Assembly: GCF_004197395.1 (NCBI RefSeq)
Contig: NZ_SELS01000034.1
Coordinates: 22,942 to 86,941, forward strand
DNA: 64,000 bases
From: Paraburkholderia sp. UYCP14C
GTDB taxonomy: Bacteria > Pseudomonadota > Gammaproteobacteria > Burkholderiales > Burkholderiaceae
Direction: 5' to 3'
A program made the position numbers and the translations under genes. Under the pieces are notes generated by a model. That model had not been told where the DNA came from. It saw nothing but the letters and a program-made list of their open reading frames with translations, and searched no databases. Position 1 is the first letter of the stretch; every line of letters starts with the position of its first letter. Positions 1-7,977 of this stretch are shown here, in pieces.

Positions 1-110
1 CTTCCAGCGATAGCCATTAATATTAAGCGTCTACTTATCTAGACTGTAGTCACTGCTTTACGAACAGGGCTGTTCGTAACAGGACAAAGCAAAGTCTGGA
101 GGTCAGTACC

Positions 111-422
111 ATGAAGTCCCTTATTCACGCCGTTGTCGTTGCCGCTGCCCTTGCTGCTCCGGTCATGTCGTTCGCGCAATCGAACGCGTCTGTCACCCGT
201 GCACAGGTACGCGCCGAACTTGTTCAGTTGGAAAAGGCTGGTTATCACGTTGGTGACGGCGACAACGCGCACTATCCTGAAGCAATTCAGGCTGCTGAAG
301 CCAAGGTGGCTTCGCAGAATGGCGGGGCGAGCGGTTACGGTGGCGTAGTCAGTGGTTCGTCGGAAGCAGGACGCCCGGCAGTGTCGAAGGCTGACTGGAA
401 CGCGATGTACAGCCATCCGTAA
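111..422 (+). CDS. DUF4148 domain small exported protein
   Basis: Encodes 103 residues beginning with a clear Sec signal peptide (lysine at position 2, hydrophobic stretch, cleavage near SFAQS at about residues 20-24). A mature part with TRAQVRAEL and a glycine-rich tail follows. This is the layout of the DUF4148 family, small periplasmic or secreted proteins of unknown function that are abundant and multicopy in Burkholderia relatives. The ATG is preceded by a good GGAGG ribosome site about 8 bases upstream. The gene stands alone, with the IS1111-type element beginning about 290 bases downstream. Family assignment is firm; the role is unknown. Confidence 0.85.
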   Translation: MKSLIHAVVVAAALAAPVMSFAQSNASVTRAQVRAELVQLEKAGYHVGDGDNAHYPEAIQAAEAKVASQNGGASGYGGVVSGSSEAGRPAVSKADWNAMYSHP

Positions 423-713
423 TGCGTTGATTTCGGCCTCGCGGCAGGACGCCAAAAGTATCTTGTCTCGCGTCTCGCAGTCTGAAGCGCGCAGCACCCC
501 TGCGCGCGTCCGGTTCAAACAGCTGCTCGCTAGCACCGCAACGCCGGCAGTGGGCCAGTCTCGTCGCTCTACCTCCGTCGTCGGGCTCCCGATGGCCTCG
601 CTCAGATCTCCGCGGTCTGGGCGCTTTTTCATTTTTCCGTTGCAACAATGCCAATACCGGTGCAGCGCCGGTAGCTCCGGTTCCACCGAGCTGCGGCCGT
701 CCGCAACGGGTCG
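423..713. other. Non-coding gap before IS1111 element
   Basis: No convincing gene is visible on either strand. Open frames here lack ribosome sites and recognisable protein composition. The left end of the IS1111-type element lies at its right edge. Confidence 0.5.
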
Positions 714-845
714 AGATGGAATGGACACCGCCCTCCATTCGGGGAGGTAGGGTCCGGCAGGAAAGCGGAGGCCCTCCAGAACCGAATGGCATCAATGTGC
801 CAGAGTGGCGTTTCGACACGTCCACTTGAGGAACGGAGGGCCCAA

Positions 846-1868
846 ATGAATGCTACGACATACGGACTGGATGTTGCAAAACAGATCTTCCAGATGTACT
901 GGGTCGACGCGCAAACGGGTGAGGTATCCAATCGACGGTTTCGGCGCGACGAGTTGATAACGTTTCTCGCCCAACGGCCGGCCGGTCTTGTAGCGCTTGA
1001 AGCGTGCGGCAGTGCGCACTGGTGGGCCCGCAAGATCCAGGCGCTCGGACACGAGGTGGTGTTGTTGCATGCGAAGTTCATCCGACCGTTCGTTCAGACG
1101 AACAAGACCGACGCAGCAGATGCTCGGGCGATCTGGACAGCGGTTCAGCAGCCGGGGATGCGAACCGTGGCAATGAAGACAGAAGACCAGCAGGCCATGC
1201 TCGGTCTTCATCGGATGCGCTCGCTGCTCATCAAATTCCGGACCATGCAGGTGAACCAGCTGAGAGGTCTCCTCTACGAGTTCGGTGTGTCGTTCCGAGC
1301 CGGTCGCGTCGCCGGACTCAATGAGATCCGCGCACGCATGGCCGAACTGGAATGCCTCCTGCCCGGAATCATGATTTCCAGCCTGCAGGACCAGTTGAGG
1401 CGTATCGACGGGATTGAGCAGGACATTGAGCAGCTTGAGAAACGGATCGGCGTCTGGCACAAGCAGGAAGCGGCGTGCCGTGCAATCGCTGAAGTGCCTG
1501 GCATCGGCAGACTGACTGCAACAGCGCTGGTGGCTACGATCGGCGATGCAAAGACGTTCAAATCTGGCCGTGAATTTGCGTCGTTTCTCGGACTCGTTCC
1601 ACGGCAAAGCGGCACCGGAGGCAAGATCCGGCTGGGCTCAATCTCGAAGCGAGGTGACCCATATTTGCGCACCCTGCCGATCCATGGTGCGCGCTCGGTG
1701 ATGTGTCACACCAAGGTTCCAACAGCATGGCAGAAAGGAATTCGGGAGCGACGACCAGCCAATGTAGTGGCGGTGGCGCTGGCCAACAAAATAGCACGCA
1801 TCGCGTGGGCAATTCTCGCTCGCGGCAGCACGTACGAGAAGCATCACGTCAGTGTGAAATCTGTTTAG
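846..1868 (+). CDS. IS110-family (IS1111 group) transposase
   Basis: A 340-residue DEDD-type recombinase. The RuvC-like N-terminal domain shows GLDVAK (Asp8), an acidic residue in LEACGS and the NKTDAADARA block. The C-terminal Tnp_IS110 (transposase_20) domain carries VPGIGRLTA and the serine-containing LGSISKRGDPYLR segment. The length is normal for the family. The ATG at 846 is chosen because it has GGAGG about 8 bases upstream and starts at the conserved N-terminus; an in-frame start at 786 adds residues with no family support. All expected catalytic blocks are present, so the enzyme may be active. Confidence 0.9.
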   Translation: MNATTYGLDVAKQIFQMYWVDAQTGEVSNRRFRRDELITFLAQRPAGLVALEACGSAHWWARKIQALGHEVVLLHAKFIRPFVQTNKTDAADARAIWTAVQQPGMRTVAMKTEDQQAMLGLHRMRSLLIKFRTMQVNQLRGLLYEFGVSFRAGRVAGLNEIRARMAELECLLPGIMISSLQDQLRRIDGIEQDIEQLEKRIGVWHKQEAACRAIAEVPGIGRLTATALVATIGDAKTFKSGREFASFLGLVPRQSGTGGKIRLGSISKRGDPYLRTLPIHGARSVMCHTKVPTAWQKGIRERRPANVVAVALANKIARIAWAILARGSTYEKHHVSVKSV

Positions 1869-2118
1869 CAGGGAAGCAGTAAATCCAGGACCGTAGTCTG
1901 GATAGGTTGCTGAGGTTGATTAACATGTGATGGCGAAACAGGTCGGACCGCAGGAACGCAAGCCTGAACACACCCTTGTACTGACAAGTACGTGGCCGAG
2001 ATGAGGACGTTCCTGGCGTATTCCATCAGGGCCCGCAGCTTCGGCTTGCCAAAGGCCGCATATAAGACCGCAGCCGACACCTCGTTAGCACATCACATCA
2101 AGATCAACTTGGCAAACC
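1869..2118 (+). ncRNA. Candidate bridge-RNA region of the IS1111 element
   Basis: This 250-bp segment between the transposase stop and the right inverted repeat has no credible gene. IS110-family recombinases use a structured non-coding bridge RNA, and in the IS1111 group it is encoded on the 3' side of the transposase. The assignment rests on position and family knowledge only; no structure was computed. Confidence 0.4.
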
Positions 2119-2135
2119 GGGCGGTGTCCATATAA

Positions 2136-3758
2136 GGGTGTGTGGAAACTCGATTTTCGCGGCTGAGGGCGAGGTTGGTGGTCGGGTCGATCAAGTTAGA
2201 TGCGTCGAGCTTACGCTATTTGAGCAATGCGAGCGCAAGAAGCCCTTCAGGGCCTCAGCTTCCAGCCATCCTCATTGCCTTCATTGTCCTCGCAACACCA
2301 AGTATATTCATGACTCGCTTGAGGTTGTATGCCAGTACCTGAAGGCTCATTTCGGTGCTCACCCTCCCGAGCGTCCGGGTCTGGAAGTGTGGCACCCATC
2401 CAATGCTTGAGCGTGCCGAAGACGTGTTCAACGGTGCTTCTTCGGATGGTCATTGCATCGGGTTTCCGGTCGAGTCGACGCTGCATGGCTTCCAGTACAT
2501 GTTCGTGCTCCCATCGTCGGATGCGGCGGTAGTCGCTGGGTGAACATCGCTCCTTGAGACGGCAACGCGGGCATGCGCTGGTCCAGTACACGTTCAGATT
2601 CATGCCATTCTCAACGGTCTTGAATCGAAGAATTGCGCGCTCGCCGGCGGGGCATCGATACTCATCGTTCCTGGCAATGTAGATGAAGTCGCGTTTGGTA
2701 AAGAGCCCTTTCTTCCTTGACGCCGAGGTGAGTGGTTTCGGGACATACGTAGTGATCCCGGCCAATTCACAGGCACGGATGTCCGGACCACTGAAGTAGC
2801 CGCGGTCAGCCAGCACCTTCAGCTTTAGCTTGCCCATCGCGCTCTTCGCACAACTCGCAATCCTGCTGAGTTGCCCGTGATCGCCGCCGATATTCGTCAC
2901 CTCGTGTTCCACGATCAGATGGTGCTTCGTATCCACGGCGGTTTGCACGTTGTAGCCGACGGTGCCGGTTCTCTTGCCGCCACTGGTCATGGAGCGGGAA
3001 TCCGGGTCAGTGAGCGATAGCTGTCTGTCCGGTTGCGTCTTCAGTTGCTTTTTGATCTGCTCGAGCTCACGCATCCGGTGGCGCAACAGCGCGATCTTCT
3101 CGTACAGGCGCACGGTCTTCACATCGAAACCTGTCGGACTGGTCCGGTCTGCGGTTTCAATCATGTCGAGATATCGCTGCACGCTTTCCTCAATCTGCTG
3201 CTGACGCTTGTCGATCTTGCCTGCGGTGTAGTTCCTGTCACGGCTGTTCACTGCCTTGAACTTCCTGCCGTCGATTGCCACCATGTCGCCGGATAGCAGC
3301 TTCAGTCCGCGACACAGTTCGACGAACCGACGGCATATGTTGCGGATGGCGGGGCCGTTGTCGCGGCGAAAGTCGGCGATCGTCTTGAAGTCTGGCGCCA
3401 GACGTCCTGTCAGCCACATCAGCTCGACATTGCGTTGGCATTCGCGCTCAAGACGCCGGCTGGAGGGTACGCGGTTTAGATACCCGTAGATATAGATCTT
3501 GAGCATCACGCCTGGGTGGTAGGACGGGCGGCCCGTGACTGCAGGCGTGCTACCGTTGAAGCCAAGTTCCGCAAGGTCCAGTTCGTCGACAAAAGCATCG
3601 ATGACCCTGACTGGATTGTCCTGTCCGATGTAGTCATCGACGCATTCGGGAAGCAGTGCGACCTGCTTGCGGTCATCGCCTTCAACGAATCGCTTCATGA
3701 GTCACCCGGTCTCAGTGCGTTGATCCAGTTTAGGCGATCAATGCGTTTTCACACACCC
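2136..3758 (-). mobile_element. IS1182-family insertion sequence
   Basis: Near-identical inverted termini bound the element: GGGTGTGTGGAAACT at 2136-2150, and GGGTGTGTGAAAACG read from the minus strand at 3758-3744 (13 of 15 matching). The only gene between them is an IS1182-type transposase. No target duplication can be assigned because the left edge is occupied by the IS1111 element. Confidence 0.8.
2247..3698 (-). pseudogene. IS1182-family transposase, 3'-frameshifted
   Basis: The 483-residue frame starts MKRFVEGDDRKQVALLPECV and has the usual IS1182 layout: an N-terminal DUF772 region (PSYHPGVMLKIYIYGYLN), a DDE domain (VAIDGRKFKAVNS, LADRGYFSG, RRSTVEHVFGTLKHWMGAT) and a Cys-rich insertion (SACPRCRLKERC). 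After HWMGAT the frame turns into unrelated sequence. The next frame instead encodes the conserved tail (HFQTRTLGRVSTEMSLQ, then LAYNLKRVMNILG) and stops at 2255-2257. Loss of a CA dinucleotide near 2386-2391 explains this. The gene is probably inactive, or it is a sequencing error in a short CA repeat. The conserved tail follows the catalytic core and its loss usually harms folding. Confidence 0.8.
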
Positions 3759-4412
3759 TCGGCCACTTTCTGCCGCTCGCCTTGAGTCATGCGGTGGTCG
3801 CTTGAACGACCGGTCCACTCCGAAACCCGCCCGATGCTGAATGCGCAGTTGTCGGCCATTGCCGACGGTGGCCGATCAGGAACGTGTGGCCGTTCTAGAT
3901 CGTTTCACCGACATTCGCGACCCGGTGCCGGCGTGTGTCAGCTTTCCTTATTGACGAACGAGTCCTCTCGACCCGGAACTGCCGTTCGGCTTCGCGCAAG
4001 GCGAGTGGCAGGTCCCGAGGTACTTCGGACATGCGTTTCGGGCTCCTTTGGCCAGCATGCGGTCGAGCAGGATGACGTTGGCTGCTTTGCGCGTGATCTT
4101 GCCTTCCAGGTTATCGAACGAGCTTCTCGCCTACGAGAACAGGAGCCCGAGCACGAGCCGACCAACGTCGCGATCATGTCGGCAGTTTCACGACGCCGAT
4201 CGAGTCGTCGCCAGGATGATGGTTCGCTAGGCGCGTCCGGCATACAAGCCCAGCAGCTTGCTGCCGCAGACGCGGGCCAACGCGATCAATGCGACAGATG
4301 GTGCACGCGCGATACGCCGTCAGAGGTGCGCGGCAGCGCCACCGTGTGGCGTCATGCACGTCGACGCCGCCTGCCGCCTGTCGCGTGCCTGGCGCCGGAG
4401 GCGGGGCGTGGT
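3759..4412. other. Gene-poor segment after IS1182 element
   Basis: Long frames exist but have arginine-rich, low-quality composition and no ribosome sites. A minus-strand stretch around 4020-4140 reads like a fragment of a real protein (RKAANVILLDRMLAKG) but cannot be assigned. Most likely decayed DNA. Confidence 0.4.
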
Positions 4413-5336
4413 TCAGGGCGCGGGCACGACGCGGTAGTAGACACCGTTCGCGCCATAGGAGGGCTTGAACCACGTATTGCCGCACAGGTAGTAGGTGCCC
4501 CCCTGGACCGCTGGCTTCATGCAGCCGGCCGGCAGCGTCGCGTAGATCGCGCCCATCGCGAAGTTCGAACTGGGCGGGGGCGCCGCGGATGTCGCGCCGG
4601 CGACGTAGCCCGCGTTATAGGCGTTTGCCGAGTTCGCCGAGTTCGCGGCGGCATAGCCGCTGTTGTAGGCGTTCGCGGCGACCGCCTGCGTATTCGCGGA
4701 AGCGACCGCCGCGCCCGCCGCAACACCGACCGCTGCACCCGCCGCGGCCGCGCCGGCCGTCGACCAGCCGCCGCAGTTATAGCATCCCGATCCGTACACG
4801 TTCACCGTGGTTGGCGGATGGTAGGCGGCGTAGGTCGTGTTGCCGTAGTAGTTGCTGTGATACGCGGTCGCGCCCGACGAGTTCGTGTAGGTCGTGTAGC
4901 CCGATCCCGTGGCGTGCGTGGCCGTGCCGCCATAGTTGTTGGTCGCCGTGGTGCCTTGGCCGTAGGTGTGCGTGGCGCTGCCGTACTGATTCGAGTAGGT
5001 GGTCTGCCCGGAGCCCTCGGTGTGCGTGGCGGTGCCGCCATGGGCACCGGTGGCCGTCGTGCCCTGGCCGTAGGTGTGCGTCGCGCTACCGCCGTACGGA
5101 TTGCTGAAGCTCGTCTGCCCCGAGCCTTGCGTGTGCGTGGCGGTGTCACCGTAGCGGTTGGTCGCGGTCGTGCCTTGGCCCGGCGTGTGGGTTTCGCTTC
5201 CGCCATACGCGTTGCTGCGCGTCATCGATCCGCCGGCCGGAGCGGACCAGCCGCCCGCGTGCCCCCAGGCGCCGGCGGGGCCCGAGGCGAAGGCCGGAAT
5301 GACGAAACCGACTACATAGATAGCAATCGTCTTCAC
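4413..5336 (-). CDS. Exported Gly/Thr/Tyr repeat protein
   Basis: Starts at a GTG (5334-5336) that overlaps the TGA of the upstream DUF2092 gene, with AGGAGG just before it, so translation is coupled. A signal peptide of about 22 residues (KTIAIYVVGFVIPAFASGPA) is followed by about eight imperfect repeats of 15-18 residues built on YGGSATHT and GQGTTAT. After these come an Ala-rich low-complexity stretch (residues about 190-250) and a C-terminal segment rich in Tyr and aromatic residues (YYLCGNTWFKPSYGANGVYY). This ending resembles small DUF6515-type envelope modules, though I am not certain. The product is presumably periplasmic or surface exposed; its function is unknown. Confidence 0.7.
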   Translation of the reverse strand: MKTIAIYVVGFVIPAFASGPAGAWGHAGGWSAPAGGSMTRSNAYGGSETHTPGQGTTATNRYGDTATHTQGSGQTSFSNPYGGSATHTYGQGTTATGAHGGTATHTEGSGQTTYSNQYGSATHTYGQGTTATNNYGGTATHATGSGYTTYTNSSGATAYHSNYYGNTTYAAYHPPTTVNVYGSGCYNCGGWSTAGAAAAGAAVGVAAGAAVASANTQAVAANAYNSGYAAANSANSANAYNAGYVAGATSAAPPPSSNFAMGAIYATLPAGCMKPAVQGGTYYLCGNTWFKPSYGANGVYYRVVPAP

Positions 5337-6217
5337 GATGAGCCTCCTCGTTGAGGATCGGTGGCCTTGGTCTTCTTCGGCGGCTTGAGCCCCGACGAGT
5401 TGGCGGCATCGGGACGCTCGAACGCGATGGGCGCCGCGCCGGACGTGCCGGACGGCACGAACGAGTCCTTCGGGAGCGCTGGATCGAGTACCCAGTTCGA
5501 GAGCGCCAGCACATGGCGCAGCCGCGTCGGATCGTTGAGGTAGACCGCGTAGATTCGCCGCGGCAGCTTGTCCTCGACACCGATCCAGGCCTGAACGAAG
5601 ACGTCGCCGGTCACGTACGCGACCATGTCCGTGGTCGTGTTGTCGACGACGATCGACTGGCCGATATAGAACGCGACTTTCAAACCGTCGGCGATGTCCC
5701 TGTACGGGTCCGCGACAAGCACGTCGGTGAATGGGAAATAGATCGCCCCGACGTCGTAGGCCTTCTTGAGCGCGTCGTCGATCGTCGGCGGCGCGTCCGT
5801 CACGGCTACGAGGTTCTCGGCCGGCGAGAACGCCGTCATCGTCTTGCCATCGTAATAGAACTCCGAGCGCGGACCGTCGCCCAGCGTGATCACGCGCAGC
5901 TTGTCGGGCCGCTGCATGACGACTTCCGACTTGGTCGAGTAGATGAGAGGCGGGCCGATTCGGCTCGGGCTCTCGTACGAGACGATGGCCGTGAACGACA
6001 TCGACTTCGCCGCCGCGAGCCGGTCGCACGCGGCCTTGATGACGTCGAGCGCGTGCTGGTCGAGCCCCGGCTGGTAGTCGGGCGCGGCGGCCTGCGTCGT
6101 GTGTTTCGCCGCGGCCTTCGAGGGCGCACTTCCGGGTTGCTGCGCGCCACCGCTCGCGGCGAGGCACACGCCCAGCGCAACGGCCGTTGCGCGCAAGACC
6201 GGTTTCCAGGCAGTCAT
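5333..6217 (-). CDS. DUF2092 family exported protein
   Basis: Encodes 294 residues with a signal peptide (MTAWKPVLRATAVALGVCLA) and a Pro/Ala linker. A DUF2092-type domain follows: QHALDVIKAACDRLAAAKSMSF, FYYDGKTMTAFSP, GVEDKLPRRIYAVY. The family has a LolA-like fold that may bind lipid or an envelope partner; the role is not established. The ATG at 6217 is chosen for its GGAGG site and signal peptide; a longer frame to 6283 lacks both. It is co-transcribed with the repeat protein downstream (GTGA overlap), so the two probably act together in the cell envelope. Confidence 0.8.
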   Translation of the reverse strand: MTAWKPVLRATAVALGVCLAASGGAQQPGSAPSKAAAKHTTQAAAPDYQPGLDQHALDVIKAACDRLAAAKSMSFTAIVSYESPSRIGPPLIYSTKSEVVMQRPDKLRVITLGDGPRSEFYYDGKTMTAFSPAENLVAVTDAPPTIDDALKKAYDVGAIYFPFTDVLVADPYRDIADGLKVAFYIGQSIVVDNTTTDMVAYVTGDVFVQAWIGVEDKLPRRIYAVYLNDPTRLRHVLALSNWVLDPALPKDSFVPSGTSGAAPIAFERPDAANSSGLKPPKKTKATDPQRGGSS

Positions 6218-6264
6218 GGCAGCCTCCGTGATCAGGCGTAGCGCGACGCCACGCCTCGTCGGGA

Positions 6265-6564
6265 TCAGGGGATCATCCCGCATTCGAACATCTTGTTGGC
6301 GATCGGCGCGGCCACCCGGTTGATGAACTCGGCTCGCATGTGCGGATCGTTATGCAGCATCTGTATAGCATTCTCCTCACCCTGCGGCTTCGGACGACCT
6401 TGCTTCGTCGCTCGCTCTTGCCACAGTTGCTCGCAGCTCGATTGCTCGTACTTCTGCACGAGTCGGCTTGCGACTGAGTCGAGCATCGGGTATTGCTGTG
6501 CCGTGGCGACATTCGTCCACAGCAACGCCGTCGCAATCGCAAACCACGAAACACGCTTAAGCAT
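6265..6564 (-). CDS. Small exported protein, unknown function
   Basis: A 99-residue product with a signal peptide (MLKRVSWFAIATALLWTNVATAQ) and a mature part containing two cysteines and QYPMLDSVASRLVQKYEQSS. The end, ANKMFECGMIP, is a pattern seen in conserved Burkholderiaceae periplasmic proteins. The ATG at 6564 is preferred over 6585 because it begins the signal peptide. It lies 47 bases upstream of the DUF2092 gene on the same strand, so the three genes 6564-4413 may form one operon. No domain is recognised. Confidence 0.6.
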   Translation of the reverse strand: MLKRVSWFAIATALLWTNVATAQQYPMLDSVASRLVQKYEQSSCEQLWQERATKQGRPKPQGEENAIQMLHNDPHMRAEFINRVAAPIANKMFECGMIP

Positions 6565-7176
6565 GATTTGGCCTCGTTTCGTCAAGGAAAGTATCCGGGG
6601 ACCGCTTCGACATGTACGTCCCGAACGTTAGCCTGATCGTTGAACGGCTCCGCGTTGTGGCAGGCGCAGCCGGTCATCGGGACGCAGGAAACGTCTGCAC
6701 ATTGCTACTGCTCGCGCGCTGCCGCTCGCGCATCTGGTGACGAGCAAGAACCGCAGCGGCAATTGCATATTGCGCCTGACGCTGTCGGTGTCCACGCTAA
6801 CCCTCGTCTCAGCCAAAGGGCAGTGTGCATATTAGACCGCCGGGCCAGGACCTGTTGATTGATCCATGTCAACCCCGGTGAGTGACTCGTTTCGCCGCCT
6901 GATCGTGCCGTATTGCGGTTGCGTTGATGCAAGTCAATCAGATCAACACCGATACCACTAGCCTTTCATACAAGCCCGTACCAGGCAAACCCGGTTTGAG
7001 GTGAGCGCGAATTTCAGTTTATACACGCGGGCAATGCGCGCAATTTCACAAGAGTGCACCCAACCCATCATCCCCGGCCGTTTCAGGCGGGTTGGGGTCG
7101 GTGATCCGACAGGCCGTTACGGGAAAAGTGCCACGGCGGACTCGATGAGCGGTGCACGTGAGGGTGTGGAGTGCAA
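6565..7176. other. Intergenic region, no gene seen
   Basis: About 600 bases without a supportable gene between divergent transcription units. It must hold promoters for both directions, but no clear -35/-10 pair stood out. Confidence 0.5.
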
Positions 7177-7977
7177 ATGTGGATCTACCATGTCAATGAG
7201 CCACGCCTGGGTGCGGTTCGAGTGCGTGAATGGCGACGCCGCGCACGGCACGCTATCGCCCTGCTGGTTCTATTGCTTGTTGCTGCCACCACAGGGCTCA
7301 TGCTGCTGGACCAGTCAAACGCGTCCTTGACCACGCGACTATTCAACGCCGCGTGGGACGCAGTCAATCTCATCACAACACTCGGCGATTTTTCGGACTT
7401 CGACGTACGCCAGAAGCTCTTCATGCTCGCTGCGATGTTTGTGACGATGCTGGTCGCCGCATTCGCGCTATCGAGGCTGACGGGCATTCTGTCTGGAGAC
7501 GATGTGATGACGTTCAGGGAGAACCGGATAATGGAACGGAAATTCGAACATCTTGCGGGCCACGTGGTCGTCGTGGGCTTTCGGTCGCTCGGAGAACGGA
7601 TTGCTGAAAAGCTCCAACGGGCCGGGGTAAATGTCCTTGTTCTGGTGGCTGACCAGGCCCTGGCCGATCGGGCCGCGGAACGAGGCCACCTGGTCATCCT
7701 GTGCGCGCCTGATGTGTTCGACGACGCACTAAAACGCGCGCGGCTTGACAGTGCCAGGGCGCTCGTTGTGACGTCCCCCGACAGCAACGCCAATCTGGCG
7801 GTCACGCTTGTGGCACACACGTTAAACAAGTCGCTGCCGATTTTCGTGCACGGTGAAAACGATTTAAGAAAGACCATGTTGGAAAGTGCCGGCGCCACCC
7901 GGGTTGTCATTGGGGACGAGATTCTCGCCGACGCACTGGTCGACAAACTCACAGCCGATGCCGGAGCGATGACATGA
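7177..7977 (+). CDS. Ion-channel-like membrane protein with TrkA-N (RCK) domain
   Basis: About 266 residues. Two membrane helices (residues about 25-45 and 85-105) flank a pore-loop-like NLITTLGDFSD. The cytosolic part is a TrkA-N Rossmann domain (HVVVVGFRSLGERIAEKL, LDSARALVVTSPDSNANLA). The layout matches bacterial potassium channels of the Kch/MthK type, where the RCK domain gates by binding nucleotide or ions. The pore motif is not the classical TVGYGD, so ion selectivity is uncertain. ATG 7177 is preferred to GTG 7171 because GGAG sits 6 bases upstream. It overlaps the SulP gene by ATGA and so is translationally coupled. Confidence 0.7.
   Translation: MWIYHVNEPRLGAVRVREWRRRARHAIALLVLLLVAATTGLMLLDQSNASLTTRLFNAAWDAVNLITTLGDFSDFDVRQKLFMLAAMFVTMLVAAFALSRLTGILSGDDVMTFRENRIMERKFEHLAGHVVVVGFRSLGERIAEKLQRAGVNVLVLVADQALADRAAERGHLVILCAPDVFDDALKRARLDSARALVVTSPDSNANLAVTLVAHTLNKSLPIFVHGENDLRKTMLESAGATRVVIGDEILADALVDKLTADAGAMT

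Larger units (their letters stand above)
714..2134 (+). mobile_element. IS1111-group (IS110 family) insertion sequence
   Basis: A perfect 13-bp inverted repeat, ATGGACACCGCCC at 721-733 and its complement at 2119-2131, brackets one transposase gene and long non-coding flanks. Subterminal inverted repeats and a longer downstream non-coding region are typical of the IS1111 group; classical IS110 members lack such repeats. Element limits are estimated by adding about 7 bases on the left and 3 on the right, as is usual for this group. The right edge lies directly against the terminal repeat of the IS1182-like element at 2136. Confidence 0.75.

Noticed and set aside
3789-5354. A 521-codon plus-strand open frame
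   Set aside because: It is Arg/Gly-rich, has no motif or ribosome site, and lies opposite the exported repeat protein gene; it is a shadow of that gene's codon bias.
5351-6241. A 296-codon plus-strand frame
   Set aside because: Exactly antisense to the DUF2092 gene, with Arg/Asp-rich composition typical of a mirror frame in GC-rich DNA.
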